Positions 53,390 through 60,882 of a DNA stretch of 64,000 nt are shown piece after piece. The notes below the pieces were generated by a model. The model saw nothing but the letters and a program-made list of their open reading frames with translations, did no database searches and was not told the origin of the DNA. The translations under genes and the position numbers were made by a program. Every line of letters begins with the position of its first letter. The first letter of the stretch is position 1. Origin of the DNA: Candidatus Rifleibacteriota bacterium (GTDB lineage Bacteria; Muiribacteriota; Ozemobacteria; Ozemobacterales; Ozemobacteraceae). The DNA lies in contig JADFZL010000019.1 of assembly GCA_015232575.1 (NCBI GenBank), positions 62,001 through 126,000 on the forward strand. Reading direction: 5' to 3'.

Positions 53390-53863
53390 ATGGCTTTCAA
53401 ATTCAGATTTGCAGCCGTATTACGGCTTTCAATACATCAGGAAGATGAAGTTAAACGTGCTCTTTCTCTCAAAGATGGCCAGATTGCCGAGCAGGACAAA
53501 AATATCCAAAAAGTATTACAGGAAGAAAACAGATCACTTCAGAGCAAATCAGAAGCACTGAAAAGAGGGGATATGTTTGTTGTAAGAATGTTTCCGGCTT
53601 ATATGCTGAGACTTAAAAATATCAGAGAGTTTCATGAAGAAGAAAAAGAAAGACTTCTTAAACAGCGTGAAAAGATTCTGAAAGAGCTGACAGAGAAAAG
53701 AAGAGTCAGGAAGATTTACGAAAAACTTCGCGAGCGTGATGAAAAAAAATATATGAAACATCAGCAGAAACAAGATCAAAAGCGCATGGACGAATTTGCA
53801 TCCCGAACCAGAGCCTCAGGGCCTGCATCTGAATATGAAGATCCTGAGCAGGAGCAGCTATGA
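53390..53863 (+). CDS. fliJ: Flagellar export chaperone FliJ
   Basis: 157 residues, starting MAFKFRFAAVLRLSIHQEDE like other FliJ proteins (FxLxxVLxxRxxxE) and continuing as a highly charged coiled coil through RKIYEKLRERDEKKYMKHQQ, with DQKRMDEFASRTR near the end (compare DE.A...). FliJ is the central stalk of the FliI hexamer. It starts 4 nt after fliI and overlaps the next gene (ATGA). Confidence 0.85.
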   Translation: MAFKFRFAAVLRLSIHQEDEVKRALSLKDGQIAEQDKNIQKVLQEENRSLQSKSEALKRGDMFVVRMFPAYMLRLKNIREFHEEEKERLLKQREKILKELTEKRRVRKIYEKLRERDEKKYMKHQQKQDQKRMDEFASRTRASGPASEYEDPEQEQL

Positions 53864-54576
53864 ACAGCAGAATCCAGACAATAATGGAACGAATTCAGGA
53901 AATTAACCAGACAATGAGTGGAATGTTTCCCAGAAAAAATGTTTCCGCCAAAACGAAAGAAAATTCTGAATCAGAAAAAACTGCCTTTAAAAAAGCACTA
54001 GACGATGCAAAAGATGAAGTGATGAACATAAAAACCGGAAGATTTTCTGCAAAAAACGGAATTTCTCCGGTATCTTCAATGGCGCCTCCGATTATTCCGG
54101 ATTTGAAAAAAGCTACCCTTCTGTACAGCGAATCAAAAAACACTTTCGACGACCTTGTAGAAAAATATTCCAATGCAAATAATATTGACGCTGACCTGAT
54201 AAAACGGATTATTCAGGCAGAATCAGGATTTGATCCAAAAGCCATCAGCAATAAGGGCGCAATGGGACTGATGCAGTTAATGCCAGATACAGCTAAAGAA
54301 CTTGGTGTAAAGAAGCCTTTCGATCCGGAAGAAAACATATCTGCAGGAACAAAGTATCTAGCTGAGATGCTCAAACTTAATAATGGAGACCTCAAGCTAG
54401 CACTGGCAAGCTACAACGCCGGCCCGAATGCTGTCAGGGAACACGCGGGAATTCCACCATTTCCGGAAACTCAGTCGTACATAAACAAAATTTTAAAGAA
54501 TTATCCGGAAGAAAAAATCAGAAACATACGGAAAAGCTTTCTGATAGGCAATCTTAATCTTCCCATGAACTTTTAA
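53860..54576 (+). CDS. Lytic transglycosylase (SLT domain) of the flagellar operon
   Basis: 238 residues. Residues 100-225 form a Slt70-like domain: catalytic Glu in IQAESGFDPKAISNKGAMGL, then MQLMPDTAKELGV, then LALASYNAGPNAVREHAGIP. It should cleave peptidoglycan glycan strands to let the rod pass. No signal peptide is obvious; the first 90 residues are charged and lack a hydrophobic core, so it may be exported through the flagellar system like FlgJ. The start overlaps fliJ by 4 bases, showing it is part of the operon. Confidence 0.88.
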   Translation: MNSRIQTIMERIQEINQTMSGMFPRKNVSAKTKENSESEKTAFKKALDDAKDEVMNIKTGRFSAKNGISPVSSMAPPIIPDLKKATLLYSESKNTFDDLVEKYSNANNIDADLIKRIIQAESGFDPKAISNKGAMGLMQLMPDTAKELGVKKPFDPEENISAGTKYLAEMLKLNNGDLKLALASYNAGPNAVREHAGIPPFPETQSYINKILKNYPEEKIRNIRKSFLIGNLNLPMNF

Positions 54577-54596
54577 TCTGATTGTGAGAAACACTT

Positions 54597-55667
54597 ATGG
54601 CAAAAGAACCTGCTAAAGCGCCTGCACCAGCTGATAACGCAACCAAGGGAAAACCTGCTGATGCTCAGGGCAAGGGAAAACCCGCTGACGCCCAAGGCAA
54701 AGGAAAACCAGGAGATGCTGCAAAAGGAAAAAATGCAGCTGCTGCCGATGCACAGAAAATTGCAGCAGATGCAAAACAAGCCGAGGAAGAAAAGACTGAG
54801 CAAACCGAACCTGAAGAAATTAAAGAAATACCTCTCACAGAAGAAGAAAAAGAGAAACGTTCAAGGTATTTCAACGCAATCACGAATGTCATATTTTTCT
54901 GTCTCCTTGGGCTTCTTGGCATACTGGGAATTTCAGCCGTTTTTATGCTTGATTTCCTTGATCTGATATCTATCAGACATAAAATTCCCGAAGAATATCG
55001 CAAATATCCGCCTCTGGTCTGGTATTATGACTTTGTAAAACTCAATCAGCTCCCAACAGAAGAGCGCTTGCAGGAAATAATCAAACGCGAGCAGAAAAAA
55101 TACAATGATCTTATTGTTTCCGGAAGCTCAGATCTGCAAAAAAGATCACAGGAGCTTGAAAATGCCTACAAAGAATTGATTCGCTCACAGGAAGAGAAGT
55201 ATAAAAAAAGACATCAGGAACTTCTTGCAATGCAGGAAGATATTCTCAAAGAAAAAAAACGACTTGAAGAATTAAAAGCTGATCTCGAAATGAGAAAAGG
55301 AACAATTGATGTTCTATCCAGGAATCTGGCATCTGAAGCTATGAATATTGAGTCAAGTCTTGCCAAACTGATGCAGGAGGAAAGCCGCCTGAAACCGATT
55401 CAGGATATGGCTTCTTCAATGAATCCGAAAGATATGGCAACCATTTTTGATGAAGTCTCAGATAATATGCTCATTTATAGAATTCTGAAAGGCATTGCGC
55501 CTGACAGATCGTCTTACATTCTGTCAAACATGGATCCTGAAAAAGCTGGAAAAATAATTAAAATATCACAGTCGCCGCCCACCCTTCCTCCGCCTGACGA
55601 CCCTGGCCAGGGCATTCCTTCAAGCTTGCGGAATCTTGTCGCCTCAGCCCAGGCGAACCTTAGATAA
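54597..55667 (+). CDS. MotE/YlxF-like flagellar protein (MgtE N-terminal-like domain)
   Basis: 356 residues. The N-terminus of about 75 residues is Ala/Lys/Gly-rich with three GKGKPADAQ-like repeats. A single transmembrane helix is at about residues 97-120 (VIFFCLLGLLGILGISAVFM). A long coiled coil follows (QEEKYKKRHQELLAMQEDIL), then an MgtE_N-like helical domain (MNPKDMATIFDEVSDNMLIY, SYILSNMDPEKAGKIIKIS). This is the MotE/YlxF/FlbB plan: inner-membrane anchor with a periplasmic coiled coil, assisting the stator. In Bacillus ylxF likewise follows fliJ. Last gene of the visible flagellar operon. Confidence 0.78.
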   Translation: MAKEPAKAPAPADNATKGKPADAQGKGKPADAQGKGKPGDAAKGKNAAAADAQKIAADAKQAEEEKTEQTEPEEIKEIPLTEEEKEKRSRYFNAITNVIFFCLLGLLGILGISAVFMLDFLDLISIRHKIPEEYRKYPPLVWYYDFVKLNQLPTEERLQEIIKREQKKYNDLIVSGSSDLQKRSQELENAYKELIRSQEEKYKKRHQELLAMQEDILKEKKRLEELKADLEMRKGTIDVLSRNLASEAMNIESSLAKLMQEESRLKPIQDMASSMNPKDMATIFDEVSDNMLIYRILKGIAPDRSSYILSNMDPEKAGKIIKISQSPPTLPPPDDPGQGIPSSLRNLVASAQANLR

Positions 55668-55783
55668 TTCCAAGCCACATCGAAATTTGCAAAATATTTC
55701 GTGCATATTTTGTAACCTTCTTCCTCAAAAATAACATATATTTAATAAGATTAAGAAAATGTGTTGATGAAGAGGGATAAAAT

Positions 55784-57064
55784 ATGATTATAAGAAAAAG
55801 CATAAAAATCGAAATTACTATTTCAATTATTTGCTTAGTTTTCTGCATGCAGATATCTGAACTTCCAGCCAGAAATGGCAGTAATCCGTTTATAGAAAAT
55901 AGTACGGTTACAGTTTCCGATAGCAGAATAAGTCAAATTCAAATACTCGCACTTGATGAATCAGACGCCGAGGCAAGAGATAAAATATTGTACACCAAAA
56001 GCATGAACTGTACCAGTTGGGTCGATTTCCTTAAGCTTGGCTCTATGGCAAGCACTCCAAAGTATAGTGATGCCATTTATCTTCAGGGAATAAATAAATC
56101 AAATGGAATTGCCCAGGCAATTTACATGAGTCAAAAAGTCATAAATGATCAGAATCGTGAAGAAGCAATTATTCTCAGCACCAGTTTCGCAGTCAGTTCT
56201 TTTGATTACATAATACTTGCAAGATTGGAAAAAGAACCTGCAAAATCAAAAATTGCATACATGGGACTTTCCAAATGTCGAACTCTGGAAGAAGTTATGT
56301 ATTTGGGTTCAATTGTAACAGATCCAGGAATCAGAGATGAATTTGCCAAAAAGGCCATGCAATTAGCCAAATCAAAATCAGATCTTGATATGGTTTCCCG
56401 TCTTGCATCATCATCTTCCCTCAAAAGCTTAATTCTGCAGAAAAAAGATTCCCTGTCTTCTGATTCATCTGCATATAGAAATCGCAAAATTAAGATGGCC
56501 GAAATCAATGCAAAATTTGGAGTAAATATACACGACGATACTGAAACTGGCGAAATATGGACATACGAACAACTTTTGTGGATATCAGAAACATTAGAAA
56601 CTCTTCCTCAAGATTTCATAAACAAAACTTCAGAAATATTACCCGCCGTTTTTGAATCACCAACGCTTCTTGGAACCACCAGTAGAAAAAGAAGTATTGA
56701 TTCGACTACAAACCAGACTGTTTCTTCTCCGCCAGTGATAAGAATGTATGCAATGGGACGTCGGATAAAAGAGGAATTCAAGGGTGCACTTGTACACGAA
56801 ATGGCTCATGCTTTTCAGTTTCAGACAGAGGGTATTGAAAACGCCTGGGCAAAGATGTTCTGGCCAAAATTGCCGGACATACAAAACTCGCATCATTCTG
56901 AGAGACCTAAAACAAGTTCGGTTTCTGAATATGGAAATGCTTCACCCAGAGAAGATTTCAGCGAGTCAGCCCGAATGTTTTGGGAAAATCCGGAAAAAAT
57001 GAAAACCATGTATCCTGATAGATACAAATTTCTCAGAGAAAGAGTTTTCGGAACAGAATTTTAA
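55784..57064 (+). CDS. Exported HExxH metallopeptidase, ATLF-like
   Basis: 426 residues; AGAGGG upstream of the ATG and a signal peptide (IEITISIICLVFCMQ to about LPA). Residues 40-250 are helical and repeat-like (ARLEKEPAKSKIAYMGLSKC). The zinc site HEMAH is at 338-342 (ALVHEMAHAFQFQTEG). The third ligand is probably Glu in PREDFSESARMFWENPEKMK, a pattern close to the anthrax-lethal-factor-like (ATLF) peptidases (SxYG-N-xEDFxExxxxYxxxPexLKxxxPxxYxFL): here SEYGNASPREDFSESA and YPDRYKFLRERVF. Substrate unknown. It is convergent with the hydrolase gene 17 nt away. Confidence 0.75.
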   Translation: MIIRKSIKIEITISIICLVFCMQISELPARNGSNPFIENSTVTVSDSRISQIQILALDESDAEARDKILYTKSMNCTSWVDFLKLGSMASTPKYSDAIYLQGINKSNGIAQAIYMSQKVINDQNREEAIILSTSFAVSSFDYIILARLEKEPAKSKIAYMGLSKCRTLEEVMYLGSIVTDPGIRDEFAKKAMQLAKSKSDLDMVSRLASSSSLKSLILQKKDSLSSDSSAYRNRKIKMAEINAKFGVNIHDDTETGEIWTYEQLLWISETLETLPQDFINKTSEILPAVFESPTLLGTTSRKRSIDSTTNQTVSSPPVIRMYAMGRRIKEEFKGALVHEMAHAFQFQTEGIENAWAKMFWPKLPDIQNSHHSERPKTSSVSEYGNASPREDFSESARMFWENPEKMKTMYPDRYKFLRERVFGTEF

Positions 57065-57080
57065 TACATTCGGAAAGATG

Positions 57081-58190
57081 TTATGGCCTGCGGGTGGCGT
57101 CGAAGCCGCGAATGTGTCTGCCATCGGAGAACTCGCCCAGAGTATCGAAAAGCGGATTGTTTTCAGTGAAGAAACTATCTTTGCCCAGTCCTTTTATCGC
57201 AGCCATTGCGAAGAAGTCAAAAAGAACACGATATCCGCCAGTATCCTGTGTGTCAGTGTCACGACCGCGAAGTGACCTGTAATTAAAGCGATCCATGTAT
57301 GATCTTACAAAATCATATCTGTGTTTTTCAATAGCGCGCTCTGATTCCGGCCATCCGGAAGAGGTTGGTGCAAAGGAATCTCCAACCAGCGCAGGAACGC
57401 CACGTGCATCGGTAAGCGATGTAAGAAAAAGTTTGTTCTCTGTGTTTATATAATCGCACTCATAAAATAAATCAATGGCCGTTTTGAAACCGTTTCTTGA
57501 GTCATCTTCCCCGGCAATTATCATCAAAAGTGTGTCACTGCTTATTCTTGAAAGGTCAAGCAGAGGAATTGCACTGCCCTCTTCATCAAAAGGCGATCTG
57601 GAAGGATTCATAAGAAAAAGGCCCTTTGGAGTCGGAAGTTTGAGATTTTTTGCAGCGGCTGCATAATTAAGGGCGATAACCGCACCACACTCATGGCCTA
57701 TTACCGTAAGCGTTTCACGATCTGGAGTCAGAATACGCCTGTCTTCAAGGTATTTCAATGATTCTTTCAGTGATCTCGCAGTGTTTATTGTAAAATCTTT
57801 CGGAAGGCCGCCGCTTCCCTGAAATTCAGGAAAAACAACAACGTTTCCCTGCCTGCACAAATGATCTATCCATGCCCTGTAATGAGAATGAGAGTAGTGT
57901 GTCCAGCCTCTCAGAAACATTACTACCGGAGCACTTGCAGGCTCTGGATCAGAAGGGCTGAAAAGATAGATTTTTTCTTCTTCTATTCCAATGCGCACAC
58001 TTTTTACTGACGAATGGGCATAATCTCCCTTAACGTAGTAAGGCGCAAGTGGCAATTCTGCAGAATGAAGCATCAGAGGAGCACTAATCAGCATTAAGCA
58101 AAATAGTATTTTCAATAACTGCCTCCAAATTATTTCTGATTTTATCCGACACTGTATATCAACGCTCATTAATAATCCTATTTTCTCCAT
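57081..58190 (-). CDS. Exported alpha/beta-hydrolase-fold protein with altered nucleophile
   Basis: 369 residues from the ATG at 58190, or 362 from the ATG at 58169, which has a better ribosome site (AGGA). A hydrophobic signal (ILFCLMLISAPLML, then HSAE) is followed by an alpha/beta-hydrolase fold: VVMFLRGWTHYSHSHYRAW (oxyanion region), VVVFPEFQGSGG, the elbow VIGHECGAVIALNYA, and LLMIIAGEDDSRNGF (acid residue). The elbow normally reads GHSxG; here the Ser is Glu (GHECG, minus-strand codon GAG). It resembles PAF-acetylhydrolase or dienelactone-hydrolase relatives. It is either non-hydrolytic or uses a different nucleophile (the adjacent Cys is one candidate). No operon partners. Confidence 0.7.
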   Translation of the reverse strand: MEKIGLLMSVDIQCRIKSEIIWRQLLKILFCLMLISAPLMLHSAELPLAPYYVKGDYAHSSVKSVRIGIEEEKIYLFSPSDPEPASAPVVMFLRGWTHYSHSHYRAWIDHLCRQGNVVVFPEFQGSGGLPKDFTINTARSLKESLKYLEDRRILTPDRETLTVIGHECGAVIALNYAAAAKNLKLPTPKGLFLMNPSRSPFDEEGSAIPLLDLSRISSDTLLMIIAGEDDSRNGFKTAIDLFYECDYINTENKLFLTSLTDARGVPALVGDSFAPTSSGWPESERAIEKHRYDFVRSYMDRFNYRSLRGRDTDTQDTGGYRVLFDFFAMAAIKGLGKDSFFTENNPLFDTLGEFSDGRHIRGFDATRRP

Positions 58191-58256
58191 CTGCCCGCAG
58201 TCAGCGTGGGAGAGTTAATAAAGAGAGCGAATTTGCGTGTTGACTTTTTGGTGTTC

Positions 58257-58381
58257 TGTCATCTCGAACGAATGTGAGAAATAACATGAATGCGAGATTT
58301 CATCCTTTGGTCGAAATGACAGCAAAAACTTGCCCGGAATTATAGGGCAGTTACACAATTTCAGCGAATTTGCAGTGTCAT
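58257..58381. repeat. Dispersed paired-arm repeat, family A, copy at 58.3 kb
   Basis: Arms at 58257-58282 (TCATCTCGAACGAATGTGAG) and 58294-58321 (GAGATTTCATCCTTTGGTCG, then AAATGACA). The downstream flank AGGGCAGTTACACAATTTCA and GAATTTGCAGTGTCA resembles that of the 47.1-kb copy. Located between the hydrolase and cyclase genes (both minus). Confidence 0.75.
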
Positions 58382-58383
58382 AT

Positions 58384-59679
58384 TTACTTTTTGTACACAT
58401 AAACCCTGAGAGGCTTTCCTTTTCCCTTCAGCTCAATACCATCGCGCATTTCAAAACCTTCAGTGATTCCAATCAATTTATAAAAGTCTTCGCTGATGAC
58501 AATTTCACCGCCACGTGCAACAGAACAGAGCCTTGATGCAATATTTACGCCATCGCCAATGGCAGTAAAACTTGCCATCCTTTCAGAACCAACGTAGCCG
58601 ACAACTGCTTCCTGAAAATTCATTCCGATTCCAACTGAGAAATTTCCTATCCCTTTCTGGTTAAACTCAATGCTCATTTTCTTCAATTCGTGCTGGATTT
58701 CGATTGCCGCATGAAAAGCTGCTCTGACAGGTTGATCAATCTCAACCGGTGTGTTGAAAAGTGCCATTACTGCGTCGCCAATAAACTTATCAAGTGTTCC
58801 ATTGTACTTAATAATAATTTCACTTACAGTGGAAAAATATTTATTGAGCATTTCCACGGTCAGCTCAGGAGCCATTTTTTCGGATAGTGAAGTAAAACCG
58901 CGAATGTCAGAGAAAAATATTACAATGTTTTCCCTTTTCCCGCCTAGTACAATTCCCTTGGAATTATGTGCAAGTGCCTCAACAATCTTAGGTGAAACCA
59001 TTTTTGAAAAAATACTTTTTATATAATTGGCTTCATGAGTTTTCTTTGCAATCATATCTTTCTGAGCTTCCATAACACGAGCATTTGATAGTGACAGACC
59101 GAGTACAGAAGACAAAAGCCTTATCATTTCCAGTGTATCTTCTTCAGAAAACAATTTTCCAGCAAGTCTGCATACCACAACAATGCCTTCCATTCTGCCT
59201 TCTATTTTGAATGGACTGGCAATGGAAATATCAGATATTGTTCCTCTGCCCTCAAGGGCAGAAAACATCGGATCTTCTCTGACAAGAGATTTCGTTAGCA
59301 ATACCCTGGATTTAACCGATGCGGTAAATACAGAATCTTCCGTTTCGGGAATTTCAGAAATCTGGGTGAAACCTATGTGCCTGATGGGCTTCCAGACATC
59401 ACCTGATTTTTGAAATATTGCACCTTTTTTTAATTCGAGACACTTTGTAAGAATTCCCCACGCCATTTCATACGCTGTTTCCTGATCAGTACAACCAGCC
59501 AGTTCTCTGAATTGTACAAGCAGGGCAACATTCTGATTTGCTTGTTTGATCGCCGTCTCGCGATTTCGGGTATATTCGCCTTCAATTTTCCTTACTTTTT
59601 CGTTAAGGCGAACATTTTCAACTTTCAGATTTTTCAGTTCCTGATCTATTTTACCTGAAAAGTAATCAACTATTCCCAT
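58384..59679 (-). CDS. Class III adenylate cyclase with GAF domain
   Basis: 431 residues from the ATG at 59679 (GGAGG five bases upstream). Residues 10-50 are a coiled coil, about 55-205 a GAF-like sensor domain (ETAYEMAWGILTKCLELKKG, IVVCRLAGKLFSEEDTLEMI), and about 235-431 a class III cyclase. Metal aspartates are in VIFFSDIRGFTSLSEK and FIGDAVMALFN; the purine-specifying Lys (LDKFIG) and Thr (FTAIGDGVN) indicate ATP, and the transition-state Asn/Arg are in VNIASRLCSVARGGE. It should make cAMP in the cytoplasm in response to a signal at the GAF domain. It overlaps the upstream PilT-like gene by 14 bases, linking it to pilus retraction. Confidence 0.92.
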   Translation of the reverse strand: MGIVDYFSGKIDQELKNLKVENVRLNEKVRKIEGEYTRNRETAIKQANQNVALLVQFRELAGCTDQETAYEMAWGILTKCLELKKGAIFQKSGDVWKPIRHIGFTQISEIPETEDSVFTASVKSRVLLTKSLVREDPMFSALEGRGTISDISIASPFKIEGRMEGIVVVCRLAGKLFSEEDTLEMIRLLSSVLGLSLSNARVMEAQKDMIAKKTHEANYIKSIFSKMVSPKIVEALAHNSKGIVLGGKRENIVIFFSDIRGFTSLSEKMAPELTVEMLNKYFSTVSEIIIKYNGTLDKFIGDAVMALFNTPVEIDQPVRAAFHAAIEIQHELKKMSIEFNQKGIGNFSVGIGMNFQEAVVGYVGSERMASFTAIGDGVNIASRLCSVARGGEIVISEDFYKLIGITEGFEMRDGIELKGKGKPLRVYVYKK

Positions 59680-60736
59680 CAAGTCCTCCGGTGGGCTTTA
59701 CTTTCAGGTTGTATTCTGAAGGAACATCTTCATATCGGATTTTCTTGTTCTTAAGTAATTCCTGGATACTCTGCTGCATAAGACAACCGCCAAATTTTTT
59801 TCCGGCAAGCAGAAGGGAATTAATTTCATGAACTCTGTTGGTTCTGATCAGATTTGCAATTGCCCCGGTGGTTGGCATAAGCTCATAAGCCAGAACTCTT
59901 GATTTCTGATCAATTCCTCTCAGTAATACCTGCGAAATTACAAGTTTCAGACAATTCGCAATGCCATAACGTACAGCATCGGTTCTATCTGAAGGAAAAA
60001 TATTCACAAGCCTGGATATACTCTGAGCTGAGCTCATTGTGTGAAGGGTTCCCATGACAAGATGCCCGGTTTCTGCAGCCTGAAGACAAGTCGTAACTGT
60101 TTCAGGATTGCGGAGTTCTCCGATTACTATTACATCGGGGTCTTGTCTGAGTGCAGAATTCAGAGCTGTCTGAAAATCATTTGTATGAACTCCGACGTGT
60201 CTCTGACTGATAATGGAGTTTTCATATTCAGGAAACTTGTACTCTATTGGATCTTCAATTGTAATAACATGAACACTTCTTTTACGACAGATATGATCAA
60301 TAATTGCAGCCTGGGTAGTCGATTTACCAGAGTTTGTGGCTCCAGTGACCAGAATAAGACCGCTTCTTGCATCATTTATCTGAGCAACAAGATAATCTGG
60401 AAGCCCGCAATCCTCAAGTTTAGGAATTTTTGATGGAATAATGCGTACAGATAGAGATGGCGAGCCACGTTGAATGAAAGTATTTATGCGCAATCTGCAA
60501 TCATCAAGAGAAAGAATTGTATCAACCTGGCCGTGGTGCTGAAATTTGTAATAAGTCTCCTTGTCAAGGAGATTACTGATAAATTGTTTCATTTCATCGA
60601 GAGAAAACGCTCTTCCGACGGTGTGTCTTATTCCGCCGGCTATTCTCACTGTTGGTGGAGCACCAACCTTGATATTAAGGTCGAATCCTCCAGCCTGCTG
60701 AGTCTGGGCAACAAGTGTTTTCAATGTTTCAAGCAA
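59666..60736 (-). CDS. PilT/PilU-family pilus retraction ATPase (downstream copy)
   Basis: 356 residues, TTG start with AGAGGT upstream. Walker A is LVTGATNSGKSTTQAAI (the second Gly of the usual GSGKST is replaced by Asn-Ser), Asp box HVITIEDPIEYKF, Walker B DPDVIVIGELRNPETVTTCL, His box GHLVMGTLHTMSSAQSISRL. The N-terminal PAS-like domain starts FDLNIKVGAPPTVRIAGGI. The usual AIxNLIR motif is present (GAIANLIRTNRVHEI). Hexameric ATPase at the pilus base that powers retraction. It is the middle gene of pilT-pilT-cyclase, separated from the first by triple-hairpin repeats. Confidence 0.9.
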   Translation of the reverse strand: MLETLKTLVAQTQQAGGFDLNIKVGAPPTVRIAGGIRHTVGRAFSLDEMKQFISNLLDKETYYKFQHHGQVDTILSLDDCRLRINTFIQRGSPSLSVRIIPSKIPKLEDCGLPDYLVAQINDARSGLILVTGATNSGKSTTQAAIIDHICRKRSVHVITIEDPIEYKFPEYENSIISQRHVGVHTNDFQTALNSALRQDPDVIVIGELRNPETVTTCLQAAETGHLVMGTLHTMSSAQSISRLVNIFPSDRTDAVRYGIANCLKLVISQVLLRGIDQKSRVLAYELMPTTGAIANLIRTNRVHEINSLLLAGKKFGGCLMQQSIQELLKNKKIRYEDVPSEYNLKVKPTGGLDGNS

Positions 60737-60757
60737 TCAACATAACCTCTACTTTTT

Positions 60758-60880
60758 TAGAGGGGGCACGCGCCCCCTCTCGTCGGTCGAACAAGTTCGA
60801 CCGCCTCACTCCCCGCGTTCGAGCACTTTGTGCTCTCAGGGGCACGCGCCCCCTCTCGTCGGTCGAGCACTTTGTGCTTG
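60758..60880. repeat. 77-bp triple-hairpin repeat, family B, one copy plus a deleted second
   Basis: The first unit begins AGGGGGCACGCG at 60761 and the second at 60838 (77-bp period). The second lacks the middle, joining GGTCGA directly to GCACTTTGTGCTT, as if recombined between the two GGTCGA/GTTCGA words. It lies between the two PilT-family genes, ending 3 nt from the pilT stop. Confidence 0.9.
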
Positions 60881-60882
60881 AT

